Shown here: piece by piece, positions 54,568-63,449 of the stretch | How the letters are laid out: each line of letters opens with the position of its first letter | Position numbering within the stretch: the stretch's first letter is position 1 | NCBI GenBank assembly: GCA_902767775.1 | Contig: CACXIP010000018.1 | Coordinates: 88,904-152,903, forward strand | Source: an uncultured Prevotellaceae bacterium | GTDB lineage: Bacteria; Bacteroidota; Bacteroidia; Bacteroidales; Bacteroidaceae | Reading direction: 5' to 3' | Length of the DNA: 64,000 bases | Notes under the pieces: generated by a model | What the model was told of the DNA's origin: nothing | Seen by the model: only the letters and a program-made list of their open reading frames with translations | Databases searched by the model: none | Program-made: the position numbers and the translations under genes

Positions 54568-55998
54568 ATGGGAGGCTTTTTTGGGACCATTTCGGTGTCA
54601 GACTGCGTCAATGACCTGTTCTATGGCACCGACTACAACTCACACATGGGCACGCGGCGTGCAGGTATGGCTACTTTTGACCCGGAAAAGGGGTTCAGCC
54701 GTTCCATCCACAGTCTGGAGCGCGACTATTTCCGCTCGAAGTTCGAGGATGAACTCGACCAGTTCCAAGGACATCAGGGCATTGGCATCATCAGCGACAC
54801 CGACCCGCAACCCATCATCGTCAACTCACACTTAGGGCGCTTCGCCGTCGTCACCGTGGCGAAAATCAACAACCAGCGCGAAATCGCCGACCGGTTGCTC
54901 GCCATGCGCATGCACTTCAGCGAACAGTCTGCCAACAAAATCAACCCGACTGAGTTGGTGGCATTGCTCATCAATATGGGCACCTCTTTCGTCGACGGCA
55001 TCAACAACGTGTTCAAGCAGGTGCAAGGCTCATGCTCCATGCTCATCCTGACTGAGGACGGCATCATTGCCGCTCGCGACAAGTTTGGGCGTACCCCCAT
55101 CACCATCGGACGAAAGGAGGGCGCTTATGCCGCCACAAGTGAGTCGGCAAGCTTCCCCAACCTTGACTACACCCCCGTCCACGACCTTGGCCCAGGTGAG
55201 ATTGTCAAACTGAGCGCCGACAGCATGGAGGTGCTTCAGGCTCCGGGCAACAAGGAGCAGATATGCGCCTTCCTGTGGGTGTATTACGGATTCCCCTCCA
55301 GCGACTACGACGGCATCAACGTGGAGGATGTGCGTGAGCGCAACGGCATGATTATGGGACAGGAGGATGACACCGAGGCAGATATCGTGTGCGGAGTGCC
55401 CGACTCCGGCGTGGGCATGGCATTGGGCTATGCCGTAGGGAAGGGCATCCCCTACAAACGGGCTGTCCTGAAATATACCCCGACATGGCCTCGTAGCTTC
55501 ACTCCGGGCGACCAGTCGCGACGCAGGCTGGTGGCGAAGATGAAACTCATCCCCAACAAGAAGATTCTTACCGGACAGAGGGTGGTGTTCTGCGACGACT
55601 CCATCGTGAGAGGCACCCAACTGCGCGACAACGTGCGCAACTTCTTCGACTATGGCGCCAAAGAGGTGCATGCACGCATTTCGTGCCCGCCGCTTGTCTA
55701 TAGCTGCCCGTTCATCAACTTCACCAGTTCGAAAAGTGACCTGGAACTCATCACGCGCCGCGTGATACAGGATTTCGAAGGAGCCCCTGACAAAAACCTG
55801 TGCAAATATGCCGAGACCGACAGTGAGGAATATCGCCGTATGGTGGATGAAATCGCTCATCGGTTGGGCATCACTTCGTTGAAATTCAATAAGATAGAAA
55901 ATCTTGTCAAATCGATAGGCTTGCCCAAGTGCCGCATCTGCACCCATTGCTTTGACGGAGGGTGCGGACATGTGGAGGATGCTGACTCACAACAATAG
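54568..55998 (+). CDS. PurF-like amidophosphoribosyltransferase homologue lacking the glutaminase Cys
   Basis: 476 residues. It aligns by motif with PurF throughout: the N-terminal Ntn-type fold (GTRRAGMATFD, HLGRFAVVTVAKI), ARDKFGRTPITIG, VPDSGVGMALGYA, KNK-type TPTWPRSFTPGDQSRR, and the PRPP-binding VVFCDDSIVRGTQ (about 338-350). But the chain begins MGGFFGTIS where PurF has MCGIFG, so the nucleophilic Cys is Gly. Four Cys near the end (C455, C458, C461, C466) could bind an Fe-S cluster or zinc. It may use ammonia or another N-donor, or act in another pathway. Expressed from its own promoter. Confidence 0.85.
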   Translation: MGGFFGTISVSDCVNDLFYGTDYNSHMGTRRAGMATFDPEKGFSRSIHSLERDYFRSKFEDELDQFQGHQGIGIISDTDPQPIIVNSHLGRFAVVTVAKINNQREIADRLLAMRMHFSEQSANKINPTELVALLINMGTSFVDGINNVFKQVQGSCSMLILTEDGIIAARDKFGRTPITIGRKEGAYAATSESASFPNLDYTPVHDLGPGEIVKLSADSMEVLQAPGNKEQICAFLWVYYGFPSSDYDGINVEDVRERNGMIMGQEDDTEADIVCGVPDSGVGMALGYAVGKGIPYKRAVLKYTPTWPRSFTPGDQSRRRLVAKMKLIPNKKILTGQRVVFCDDSIVRGTQLRDNVRNFFDYGAKEVHARISCPPLVYSCPFINFTSSKSDLELITRRVIQDFEGAPDKNLCKYAETDSEEYRRMVDEIAHRLGITSLKFNKIENLVKSIGLPKCRICTHCFDGGCGHVEDADSQQ

Positions 55999-56019
55999 CC
56001 AAACAAAAACTATAGCCGA

Positions 56020-56469
56020 ATGAGAAGAAGTCATTTGTTCATCACCTTGTGCCTGACTGTCATGCTGGTGACAGGCTGCCGTCCGTCGCGGCCAGGGGTG
56101 ACGGAGAGCAATACTTACGTGGACTCCATCACAGAAGATGAGGACACCCCTGCCGGCGAGGCTGACAGTGGGTCGGTGACCACGGTGGCTGACAGCGATG
56201 CAGTGGTTGCACCAAAGGCTGCAGCCTCTCCTCAACCAGCAGCGAAAAGGGTGCTTGCCCATTCTGAGGACGGCTATGTGAACATCAGAAAACAGCCCAC
56301 TGTCGCCTCTGACACCATTGGAAGACTCTTCGTGGGAGGAGAGGGCGCAGAATACCTAGGCACCTCAGGAGAGTGGTATCAGGTGCTCTATCACGGCAAG
56401 AAAGGATACGTGAAATGCGTCTATGCCGCAGTGGACAGCACAGGTAATGGTGCAGCCGGTCAACCATAA
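56020..56469 (+). CDS. SH3-domain lipoprotein
   Basis: 149 residues. Signal HLFITLCLTVMLVTGC with lipobox. An acidic and Ala/Pro-rich linker (20-75) precedes a bacterial SH3 domain: GYVNIRKQPTVASDTIGRLFVGGEGAEYLG, then EWYQVLYHGKKGYVKCVYA. Such domains bind cell wall or proteins. Starts 21 bases after the PurF-like gene; together with the LysM gene after it, this suggests an envelope function. Confidence 0.85.
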   Translation: MRRSHLFITLCLTVMLVTGCRPSRPGVTESNTYVDSITEDEDTPAGEADSGSVTTVADSDAVVAPKAAASPQPAAKRVLAHSEDGYVNIRKQPTVASDTIGRLFVGGEGAEYLGTSGEWYQVLYHGKKGYVKCVYAAVDSTGNGAAGQP

Positions 56470-56628
56470 GGGTGGCGGGTTTATGCTGCGGTGACGGGCT
56501 GAAATATCCTATTTTTTTGAAAATCAAAACTTTTCTTGCACAAAATTGTGTGAGTGTGGATTTTTTTTATTAATTTTGAGGCGATTTTTGGAAATGGCAA
56601 CAATTGCCCTATAATTTTTGGTAAAATA

Positions 56629-57225
56629 ATGGTTGACAGCACAAAATGCCCCGTATGTGGGCGTAAAGACATCCCCGACTATCATCAGGGTGATGTGAGG
56701 TGTCCGGAATGCGGAAGCAGTCTTCGCCTGTTCCGTATCCTTGACAGCATAGAGAAAGACAGCAAGTCAAAGTCTTCGGTGTGGAAACCCGTCGCTTTGC
56801 TTGGCCTCCTGGCTGCTCTGGTCTTCGCTATTTTGTTTTTCACGAAAGGAGAGGCCCCCACAGCCGATGCTCAGCGTATTGCCCAACTTGAAGACTCCAT
56901 AGCCTCGCTCAATGAGCGGATTCAGGGCACTGCCTTGCCTGAAGCCTCGACAGCAAAGGCTGTCAGTTCCGACAATAAAGAGCAGGCCAAGGCTCAGGAA
57001 AAGGAAGAGGCCGCTCCGGCAGCCGACGACGGCATCACGGCTCCCAATGACCTGGTGACGATAAAGGACGGCAAGAAAATCTATGTGGTGAAGAAAGGTG
57101 ACACTTTGTGGAAAATCGCCAACAAACTCTACAAAGGCAAAATCACTGACGCGGAAATAGCCAAGATGAACGGCCGCAGCGTCAACCAACCTCTTGAGAT
57201 TGGTGATGAACTTGTCGTGAAATAG
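56629..57225 (+). CDS. Zinc-ribbon, transmembrane, LysM protein
   Basis: 198 residues from ATG 56629 (MVDSTKCPVCGRKD), chosen because it starts the zinc ribbon. CPVC and CPEC (cytoplasmic zinc ribbon, residues 7-31) are followed by a membrane span about 50-67 (PVALLGLLAALVFAILFF), a Lys/Glu/Ala-rich linker with a short coiled coil, and one LysM domain at the end (YVVKKGDTLWKIANKLY to GDELVVK). One-span protein placing LysM in the periplasm and the zinc ribbon inside. Confidence 0.85.
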   Translation: MVDSTKCPVCGRKDIPDYHQGDVRCPECGSSLRLFRILDSIEKDSKSKSSVWKPVALLGLLAALVFAILFFTKGEAPTADAQRIAQLEDSIASLNERIQGTALPEASTAKAVSSDNKEQAKAQEKEEAAPAADDGITAPNDLVTIKDGKKIYVVKKGDTLWKIANKLYKGKITDAEIAKMNGRSVNQPLEIGDELVVK

Positions 57226-57255
57226 ACTAAACAGAAACAAGAATTAGAAAGTGCT

Positions 57256-57702
57256 ATGAGCAAATTTGACGATATAAGAGAAGAAATCAAACACCTCTAC
57301 GAGGACAATATCCATCTCAATGACTGGATTTCCACCCAAGAGAAGTCGAACGACAATCAGGTGGGCGAAATCTGCAAGAATTTCCTTCAGGTATTGGAGT
57401 CATTTGAATGGGCTGAGGCCACCATCCATGAGAGGGGACTCGACCAGAGCAAGATTTCCACCAGTGCCATCACACGTATGCTCACCGCCAAGACCAAGTT
57501 GTTGGAAGTGCTGGAGTCCTACGGCGTGCGCAAGATTGAGTTCCCCAACGGGGAGTTTGATGCCTCCAAAGGCAAGATAGTGGGAACGGTTGCCGACAAT
57601 GAGAAACCGGAAGGCAGCGTGGCTGTCATCAAACGTGACGGCTTCTTCCGCAAGGACAAGCTCTTGCGTCCTGCTGAGGTACTTGTGGTGAAGAACAGTT
57701 AG
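57256..57702 (+). CDS. Divergent GrpE-like nucleotide exchange factor
   Basis: 148 residues. The second half shows the GrpE head: LLEVLESYGVRKIEFPNGEFDASKGKIVGTV, then GSVAVIKRDGFFRKDKLLRPAEVLVVK, like the canonical VLRPA(R/E)V ending. The N-terminal half is helical but shorter than in standard GrpE. No DnaK or DnaJ gene is adjacent; position after LysM and SH3 genes suggests a dedicated paralogue. It overlaps the convergent gene by four bases. Confidence 0.7.
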   Translation: MSKFDDIREEIKHLYEDNIHLNDWISTQEKSNDNQVGEICKNFLQVLESFEWAEATIHERGLDQSKISTSAITRMLTAKTKLLEVLESYGVRKIEFPNGEFDASKGKIVGTVADNEKPEGSVAVIKRDGFFRKDKLLRPAEVLVVKNS

Positions 57703-58370
57703 GGCTGTTCTTCCTCCTCTTCTTTGATATTACCGAATTCTCCGATAAACCATTTCATTTCTTCGGTCTCTCTGACGAATTCACCATCATCATACATGAA
57801 GGTGAAGTCGTCGATGAGCCATTTCTCCTCCTCAAAGACCAATTTGAAGGTGACTGTCTGGCCTTTGGGGTATTCATCACCGATATTGAAATGCACATCG
57901 ACATAGCAGGAGTCGGGCGATATGTAGTAGACCCTCATGACGCTGTCTGAACGCACATGGATGTCGTTGCCCATCAGTCCCTTGAAATTGAATGACTTGT
58001 ATATTGAGTCGATGCCTGTCGTGTCGTAGGCAACCACATTGTCGCACTGCTCCCTCAGGATGTTGATGCGCTCCGACCAGTTCTTGCCGCCGATGTGGTT
58101 GCGGCCGCTCATCACCTCCTCTTGGATGAGTTGCTCTGCCACCGCCTTGATGATGTCGGGCGAGTGAGTCTTCTCAAAAGCGGCGATGGAGTCGCGGTGT
58201 GCTTTCTCTATGGCGGCGATGCGGGCGTTCTCCAAGTCACGGGCATGGCGCAAGGAGTCACGCACAAACCGCTCGTGGGCTACCTTTTTCTCGTGCTTGT
58301 CATAAAAATAGTATCCTGTGCCTGCCCCGGCAAGGATGAGGATGGTGATGATGATGAATGCCTTTTTCAT
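57699..58370 (-). CDS. Membrane-anchored protein, NTF2/DUF3828-like
   Basis: 223 residues. An N-terminal span (FIIITILILAGAGTGYYFY) acts as anchor, followed by a charged helix (about 25-70) and a domain with SERINILREQCDNVVAYD, VRSDSVMRVYYISPDSCYVDVHFNIGD, VTFKLVFEEEKWLIDDFTFMYDDG, as in DUF3828-type proteins. Acidic tail EEEEEQP. Convergent with the GrpE-like gene. Function unknown. Confidence 0.65.
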   Translation of the reverse strand: MKKAFIIITILILAGAGTGYYFYDKHEKKVAHERFVRDSLRHARDLENARIAAIEKAHRDSIAAFEKTHSPDIIKAVAEQLIQEEVMSGRNHIGGKNWSERINILREQCDNVVAYDTTGIDSIYKSFNFKGLMGNDIHVRSDSVMRVYYISPDSCYVDVHFNIGDEYPKGQTVTFKLVFEEEKWLIDDFTFMYDDGEFVRETEEMKWFIGEFGNIKEEEEEQP

Positions 58371-58382
58371 GACACAGTCGGT

Positions 58383-58769
58383 TTAGTCTTTGCTCTCACC
58401 CTTGATAAGTTGAAGCAGCGAGGGAATCTCTGTCGCCAGAGACTTGTAGCGCACCACAAAGGAGTCGATGGGGATGAGCGTGCCTTCCTCATCGTATGTT
58501 CGGAGGTCGGTCGTGTCGGCTGACGACTCCATGCTGTATGCCACCGCGCCGCCGTTGTGGTAGAAGGTGACAGCAGTGGGGATGCCCTCGGTGGCGGTCA
58601 GCTGCCATGTGGCATTGTCGTCGCTCCACACAGTGCCGGTGAAGGGATGTCCGTCGACATACACTTTCTCGTCGTTGAACTCCACCTCAGACACAGTGAC
58701 AGAATGCTTGCCGCATCCCACCAACACAATGGCAACCGCAGTAGCCGTGATGAGTTTTCGTAAGAACAT
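58383..58769 (-). CDS. Small lipoprotein with MORN-like repeat
   Basis: 128 residues from ATG 58769. Signal RKLITATAVAIVLVGC with lipobox. HPFTGTVWSDDNATWQLTATEGIPTAVTFYHNGGAVAY is typical of the MORN/antitoxin-like repeat (toxin-antitoxin-like YwqK variants). It lies 12 bases before the DUF3828-like gene, so both are probably one transcript. Confidence 0.7.
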   Translation of the reverse strand: MFLRKLITATAVAIVLVGCGKHSVTVSEVEFNDEKVYVDGHPFTGTVWSDDNATWQLTATEGIPTAVTFYHNGGAVAYSMESSADTTDLRTYDEEGTLIPIDSFVVRYKSLATEIPSLLQLIKGESKD

Positions 58770-58848
58770 GATTTCCAATCAATTTGTATTCAATTCGCAA
58801 AAGTACAAAAACATCATCACAAAAGCAACTTTTTTTTGAAAAAAAACA

Positions 58849-58870
58849 GGCATCCTCGTTTAAGGATGCC
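58849..58870 (-). terminator. Terminator after the XRE-type gene
   Basis: GGCATCCT (58849-58856) pairs with AGGATGCC (58863-58870). On the minus strand the stem is followed by a run of eight T. Confidence 0.8.
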
Positions 58871-58895
58871 CGAAATGCCCGATGTTCTCCACTTT

Positions 58896-59108
58896 TTAGG
58901 ATTCCTTCTTCATATCCTTGCAGTAAACTTCAAAGAAATTGTAATCAAGAATGCGCGAAATCCTAACCAAGTCGCCAGTATCGATGGATGGCTTTGAGAA
59001 TATCTTGTACACGTTAGTGCGGCTGCAAGATAATTCGCCGGCAAACCATACCACCGATTTGCGCTTCTGCTTCAATGTCTGTTTGATCAATTGTCCAATG
59101 TGTACCAA
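58896..59108 (-). CDS. XRE-like helix-turn-helix regulator, TTG start
   Basis: 70 residues. The predicted start is TTG 59108 (an in-frame TGA lies just upstream); the N-terminal MVHIGQLIKQTLKQ is needed for the first helix. VVWFAGELSCSRTNVYKIFSKPSIDTGDLVRISRIL is a compact helix-turn-helix with the RTNVYKIF recognition helix known from small Bacteroidetes regulators. Divergent from the portal-like gene with about 290 bases of AT-rich DNA containing promoters for both. Confidence 0.8.
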   Translation of the reverse strand: MVHIGQLIKQTLKQKRKSVVWFAGELSCSRTNVYKIFSKPSIDTGDLVRISRILDYNFFEVYCKDMKKES

Positions 59109-59177
59109 ATCTCAAAATATTAAAAGGTGAATAGTTGTCATTGGCAGACTACTCATCTGTCTGCTTTTAGATTGTTG

Positions 59178-59185
59178 CAAAAATA
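59178..59185 (-). promoter_or_regulatory. -7 element for the XRE-like gene
   Basis: The minus strand reads TATTTTTG followed by C. The predicted leader of about 60 bases includes an imperfect CAGACAGATGAGTAGTCTG hairpin. Confidence 0.45.
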
Positions 59186-59332
59186 GAAAAAACTCTAACA
59201 AATCATTAATAATAATTGTTAAAATCGGCAAAATGTAAACTTATAGGCGACTTTTTTATTAAAATTGTTATTTATATGGTAACACTTTGCTATTTATCGT
59301 AATTATGTATTTTTTTTATTCGTTTTGGTTGA

Positions 59333-59369
59333 TTTGACAGCCCTTTTTCTCGCCCATACATTATCTTTG
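59333..59369 (+). promoter_or_regulatory. Promoter for the portal-like gene
   Basis: TTTG (59333-59336), 25 bases, then TATCTTTG (59362-59369). The -7 element is perfect but spacing is long. ATG 59399 follows 30 bases later. Confidence 0.45.
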
Positions 59370-59398
59370 TATCTGAATAAGGCAAATTTTGCAAGATA

Positions 59399-60844
59399 AT
59401 GGACAAAAAACACAAGAAAATCGCCTTGCTTTTTGAGGCAAGGAACTATTGGGACCGCTTGAGCAGTTTCCGCCAGACACGCAATCGCTGCAAGCGTTAC
59501 TGTTATGGTGACCAGTGGAGTGACCGCATCATGGTGGATGGTCAAATGATGCGTGAGGAACATTATATCAGGAGTCAGGGGAGCGAGCCCTTGAAAAACA
59601 ATCTCATCCGCCGTTTGGTGAAGCAAGTGCTGGGCTTGTATCGCTCGCAGGCCAAGCCCCAAAATACGTCTGCCCTGCTTGATGCCGTGAGGAAGGAGAA
59701 CTGTGCCGATGAGCTCGACACCCGAATGCTGGAGGAATTCCTCATCTCCGGACTGGCGGTGCAGCGCAAGACGGGTGGCTGTCGGAATGGTCGCATCGGT
59801 TGCTGGACGGACAATGTGCCACCCGACCATTTCTTTGTCAACTCCGACATCAGCGACTGCCGTGGGTGGGACGTGGAGTGCATCGGAGAGATTCACGACA
59901 TGCGTTTCGACGCTGTCTGTGAGGCTTTTGCCCACAGTGGCGAGGATGTGCGGCATCTGGCGGCTGTCTATTCGGCTGCCGACTACCGTGACCGTGTGAG
60001 GGTGCTTTTGGAAGAGTGGGGGCAGCCACATGGCGCTTCCGATTTCTTCTTCCCTGCATCATTGGGACTATGCAGGGTGGTGGAGGTGTGGCATCGTGTG
60101 CGCAGACCGGGTTTTCTCTGCCATGACCGCTCGGGCGGACATCTGCGGTGGGTTGATGCCCTTTCAGCGGAAGCAGGAGTGGAAGCATCTTCCGACATGA
60201 TGTGGACGGTGACCGACGAGTGGCATTACACCTATCTGTCGCCCTTTGGTGATGTGTTGTCTGAGGGAGTCTCTCCCTATCAGCATGGCAGCCATCCCTA
60301 CGTATTCAAGGCTTACCCCTTCATCGATGGTGAGATACACTCGTTCGTGGCTGATGTCATCGACCAACAACGCTACACCAACCGGCTCATCACCTTATAC
60401 GACTGGGTGATGCGCTCGTCGGCAAAGGGTGTGCTGCTGGTGCCGGAGGAGAGCATCCCCGATGGCTATACCCTTGCTGATGTCGCTGATGAGTGGGCAC
60501 GTTTCAATGGCGTCATTGCGGTGAAGACACGCAATGGTGCTGCGATGCCACAGCAGATTTCCGCCAATGCGGTGAACATCGGCATCAATGAGTTGCTCCA
60601 GACCCAACTTGGATTCATGGAAGACATCTCGGGGGTGACTGGAGCCTTGCAGGGCAAGTCGTCGAAGGTAGGTATCAGCGGTACGCTCTATGAGCAGCAG
60701 ACCCACAATGCGACGCTGTCACAACTCGACCTGCTCGACTCTTTCAGGCAATTCATCACAGACGGCGTACGAAAAGACATGTCCAACATCGAGCAGTTTA
60801 TGTTGGGGAAAACTGATTTATCTTTACATTGTGCCAATGTGTAA
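59399..60844 (+). CDS. Phage portal-like protein, isolated
   Basis: 481 residues, soluble, no signal. Portal-type features: an N-terminal helical part (YCYGDQWSD, YIRSQGSEPLKNNLIRRLVKQVLGLYRSQ) like the P22-family opening in which membership of a ring is built, a beta-rich wing (about 110-280) with NVPPDHFFVNSDISD and RWVDALSAEAG, a stem-like PYVFKAYPFIDGEIHSFVADVIDQQRYTNRLITLYDWVMRSSAKGVLLV, and ELLQTQLGFMEDISGVTGALQGKSS near the end. No terminase, capsid or integrase gene is nearby. Either a prophage remnant or a domesticated gene; the frame is intact. Confidence 0.6.
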   Translation: MDKKHKKIALLFEARNYWDRLSSFRQTRNRCKRYCYGDQWSDRIMVDGQMMREEHYIRSQGSEPLKNNLIRRLVKQVLGLYRSQAKPQNTSALLDAVRKENCADELDTRMLEEFLISGLAVQRKTGGCRNGRIGCWTDNVPPDHFFVNSDISDCRGWDVECIGEIHDMRFDAVCEAFAHSGEDVRHLAAVYSAADYRDRVRVLLEEWGQPHGASDFFFPASLGLCRVVEVWHRVRRPGFLCHDRSGGHLRWVDALSAEAGVEASSDMMWTVTDEWHYTYLSPFGDVLSEGVSPYQHGSHPYVFKAYPFIDGEIHSFVADVIDQQRYTNRLITLYDWVMRSSAKGVLLVPEESIPDGYTLADVADEWARFNGVIAVKTRNGAAMPQQISANAVNIGINELLQTQLGFMEDISGVTGALQGKSSKVGISGTLYEQQTHNATLSQLDLLDSFRQFITDGVRKDMSNIEQFMLGKTDLSLHCANV

Positions 60845-60893
60845 TTATTGTTAAATAATTAAGGATCAAATAACAACGTATTGGAATAAACAC

Positions 60894-60972
60894 TATTTTT
60901 GCATCAATAAAACATAATCCTACGTCGGATAGGATTAATTCGGGGGGACGGTCCATTCGTGGGCCGCCCCCC
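60894..60972 (+). ncRNA. Candidate small RNA with two hairpins
   Basis: A perfect -7 element TATTTTTG (60894-60901) followed by C lies outside any gene. Downstream are a hairpin AATCCTA/TAGGATT (about 60916-60936) and a strong GC hairpin (GGGGGGACGG... with the CCGCCCCCC arm, 60942-60972). The short tail CTTTC is a weak T-run. The unit would make an RNA of about 60-70 bases. It might instead only be the terminator region of the portal-like gene. Confidence 0.35.
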
Positions 60973-60992
60973 TTTCAGTATGGGGCATTACC

Positions 60993-63425
60993 TCATAAGT
61001 TGAGCGACACATCCACCACATTGTAGTCATAGCTTTGGGTGGAAACAGTGAGCTCCTGCCAGTCTTTGAGGTAATCGTGCAGCAGTCTTGCCTCATCCTT
61101 GTTGTCATTCGTGCCTGAGTATCCCAGTATCTCGTGAGAGGCGTTCCATCTCAGGTGCTCGGTCTGTGCCAGCACGTCCAGCACCCTCTGATACTCTTGG
61201 GGTAGGCTGAGGTTTTCTTTCCAGACATAGGTGATTTGCTGGTCTTCCCTCTTCAAATTGCCTTGGAGGATTTCTTCGTATTTTTCTTTACCTAATGCTA
61301 ATTGTGCCAGCTTGACTTTTGTCTCTTTGTGCAGGCTGTTGCAGATGTTCTGAGTCTGAATTCTTCTCAGTCTCATCACTCCGCTGTATGTGGGAGAGAA
61401 ACCTTTGTTGGAACCGCTCAGTTGCATGATTCTGTTTCTCTCCTCATCCCAACTTTCGATTTCATATGAGTCTTTACCAGAGCGTTTTCTGCTGGCATTG
61501 AGCGACTGGTCATACTTCATTTTGAACTTCTTTGCCTCGTCCCTCAATGCATCACTGACAATCTCTTTGAAGGAATAGGCCTTTTCCGTTGCGCCAAACA
61601 GGGTGATGGGTGTGCTGATTATCGCATCAGAGGATATCGTTTTTTGTTGCAGTCGGGATGGGTCAGTGCTGTTGTCTTCTGCCGCACACAGACGATTGTA
61701 GTGGTTGGCGACTCTTTGTATGTGGTCGTTCTCGTCGTGTTGTACGCGCACGACGATACGGAATTTATCCAGGTTGTCTCTGTGTCGGATGGCGAGTCGC
61801 AGGATGCGGATGGCGAGAGAGATGTTCAACTCGTCGTTCTCTGTGACCAGCACCACATAGTTGAGAGTCTTAATCCATGATGTCAGCCGTTTGTAGAAAT
61901 CAATGCTCTGGCAGTCCATGTTGTACAGATTGATTTCCTTTGCCTGTTTGTCGTCTTGGTTGTCTTGGGTTAACTTGATGGAAGGTGCGTTGGCGTAGAA
62001 CAACCCCGCTTTCTCGTTCATGTTCTTATCTATTACGTGGCATCTGAACTCAGACCGCTCCACCTTTTTCGCTGTACTGCCAGTTTTGACGAAAGCCCCA
62101 AACTCATAAAGGAAGCGCACGACATCGAGTCCTACCTCGCCGAACCCCACTACCAAGGCATGGAAGGGTGAGGAGACCGTGGCATCTTTGTCTACATCAA
62201 CGTAGTTGACAGGGTGCAGGTTGCCGTCCTGTTTCAATTTCTCCACACTGATATGCGAGGAGTCGACCACCTTCACCTCCATGTTCTCAGGAGTCTGCTC
62301 GTCCTCTATCACCTTGTGGATGCTGTTGTAGCGGGCATGGCAGTAAAACCTTATTCTTATCTTTCCATTATCATTTTTTCTATTAGCAAATGCTATCAGT
62401 TCGTTGTCGTTCTTGAGATTGGTTACCGCCTGTATGTTGAAAGCCTCATCATCCTCCAGAAAGAACATGTGTACGGTGTCTGTGGTGTGGTTAATCAGCC
62501 GGGATATACTGTTCAGCCGCAGTTGATGAAGTAAGTTTTTGTTGTCTGTCGCCTGCATGGAGTTCATCACCGACCCATAGGTGCTGACCGTCAGACAACC
62601 CTGTTTTTGCAGTTTCTGCAAGCCTTCCATCTTTCTTTTGGTCAGCGAGAGGAAACTGAATAGTCGGTCAAAGCCCAGCGGTTTGTTTTCATCTTTTTTG
62701 TCGTTGTAGATTCTGATGATGACGATGTTGTCTTCGTTGCCCTTGTCGTTGTCGATGATGTCCTTGGCGAGGTAATAGGTGGCGTCGTTCATGCCCCAAA
62801 ATACATAGAGGTCGGTCTTCTCCTTGATGCTCACGTTCGTCTTCCAATATCGGATGATGCCTGCTAAGATATTGAACCCGAAATGCCTGATGATGAAAAC
62901 CATGGAGATGAAGGCCGCCAGCAGATGGGTGATGGAGTAAAAGAACAAAAACCATCCGTTGATGTAGCATTCCTCATGCAGGGCACTGATGTCGCTTTGC
63001 AGCAAAAACATTCCAAAGGCATGTATGATGGCCATGGGAGCCACGCCGAGCAGAGCCCAGATGGCCGATGTGGTATCCGCCTCATGCTCCGGATACATAC
63101 CGATGTTGTAGATAACGAATCCCATTATCCACACCAAGACGAAAGCCGAGGTAAGGTATCTCTCGCAGAAATTCATGGCCTTCTCGTTCTTGTAGAAGAA
63201 AACGGCAAGGAGGCACATGATGAGGAGATAGATGAATACCGAGCCCACTCCGCCCCAGAATATATGCCCGAGGTGATTGTCGAAAGTAATCAGGTCGGGG
63301 TTGGAGGCAGAGCCGAAAATGGAGTCCACATGCAGCTTGGAGATGCTAAGGGAGTCGATGGACAGGGAGTCGATGTTCGCCAATGCGTCGGAATTGACTA
63401 AAGTTTGCGCACTCATTGTTACCAT
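60993..63425 (-). CDS. Membrane protein with TrkA-like nucleotide-binding and RyR-like domains
   Basis: 810 residues; ATG 63425 or 63416. Four membrane spans lie near 58-77, 92-110, 120-142 and 157-179. Two Rossmann-like regions follow: one from about 205 (TDLYVFWGMNDATYYLAKDII) and one from about 420 (FHALVVGFGEVGLDVVRFLYEFGA, a GxGxxG dinucleotide-binding loop, TrkA-N-like). The C-terminus (about 745-800, VLAQTEHLRWNASHEILGYSG) resembles the prokaryotic RyR domain. Proteins with this architecture have been proposed as nucleotide-sensing ion-channel-like effectors in conflict systems. Next to a Crp/Fnr gene and a lone portal-like gene. The family call is from motifs only. Confidence 0.6.
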   Translation of the reverse strand: MVTMSAQTLVNSDALANIDSLSIDSLSISKLHVDSIFGSASNPDLITFDNHLGHIFWGGVGSVFIYLLIMCLLAVFFYKNEKAMNFCERYLTSAFVLVWIMGFVIYNIGMYPEHEADTTSAIWALLGVAPMAIIHAFGMFLLQSDISALHEECYINGWFLFFYSITHLLAAFISMVFIIRHFGFNILAGIIRYWKTNVSIKEKTDLYVFWGMNDATYYLAKDIIDNDKGNEDNIVIIRIYNDKKDENKPLGFDRLFSFLSLTKRKMEGLQKLQKQGCLTVSTYGSVMNSMQATDNKNLLHQLRLNSISRLINHTTDTVHMFFLEDDEAFNIQAVTNLKNDNELIAFANRKNDNGKIRIRFYCHARYNSIHKVIEDEQTPENMEVKVVDSSHISVEKLKQDGNLHPVNYVDVDKDATVSSPFHALVVGFGEVGLDVVRFLYEFGAFVKTGSTAKKVERSEFRCHVIDKNMNEKAGLFYANAPSIKLTQDNQDDKQAKEINLYNMDCQSIDFYKRLTSWIKTLNYVVLVTENDELNISLAIRILRLAIRHRDNLDKFRIVVRVQHDENDHIQRVANHYNRLCAAEDNSTDPSRLQQKTISSDAIISTPITLFGATEKAYSFKEIVSDALRDEAKKFKMKYDQSLNASRKRSGKDSYEIESWDEERNRIMQLSGSNKGFSPTYSGVMRLRRIQTQNICNSLHKETKVKLAQLALGKEKYEEILQGNLKREDQQITYVWKENLSLPQEYQRVLDVLAQTEHLRWNASHEILGYSGTNDNKDEARLLHDYLKDWQELTVSTQSYDYNVVDVSLNL

Positions 63426-63449
63426 ATTTTTAAGATAGTGTCTCGTCGG

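Noticed and set aside
59399-60844. Complete prophage around the portal-like gene
   Set aside because: No terminase, capsid, tail, integrase or att-like repeat was recognised within the window.
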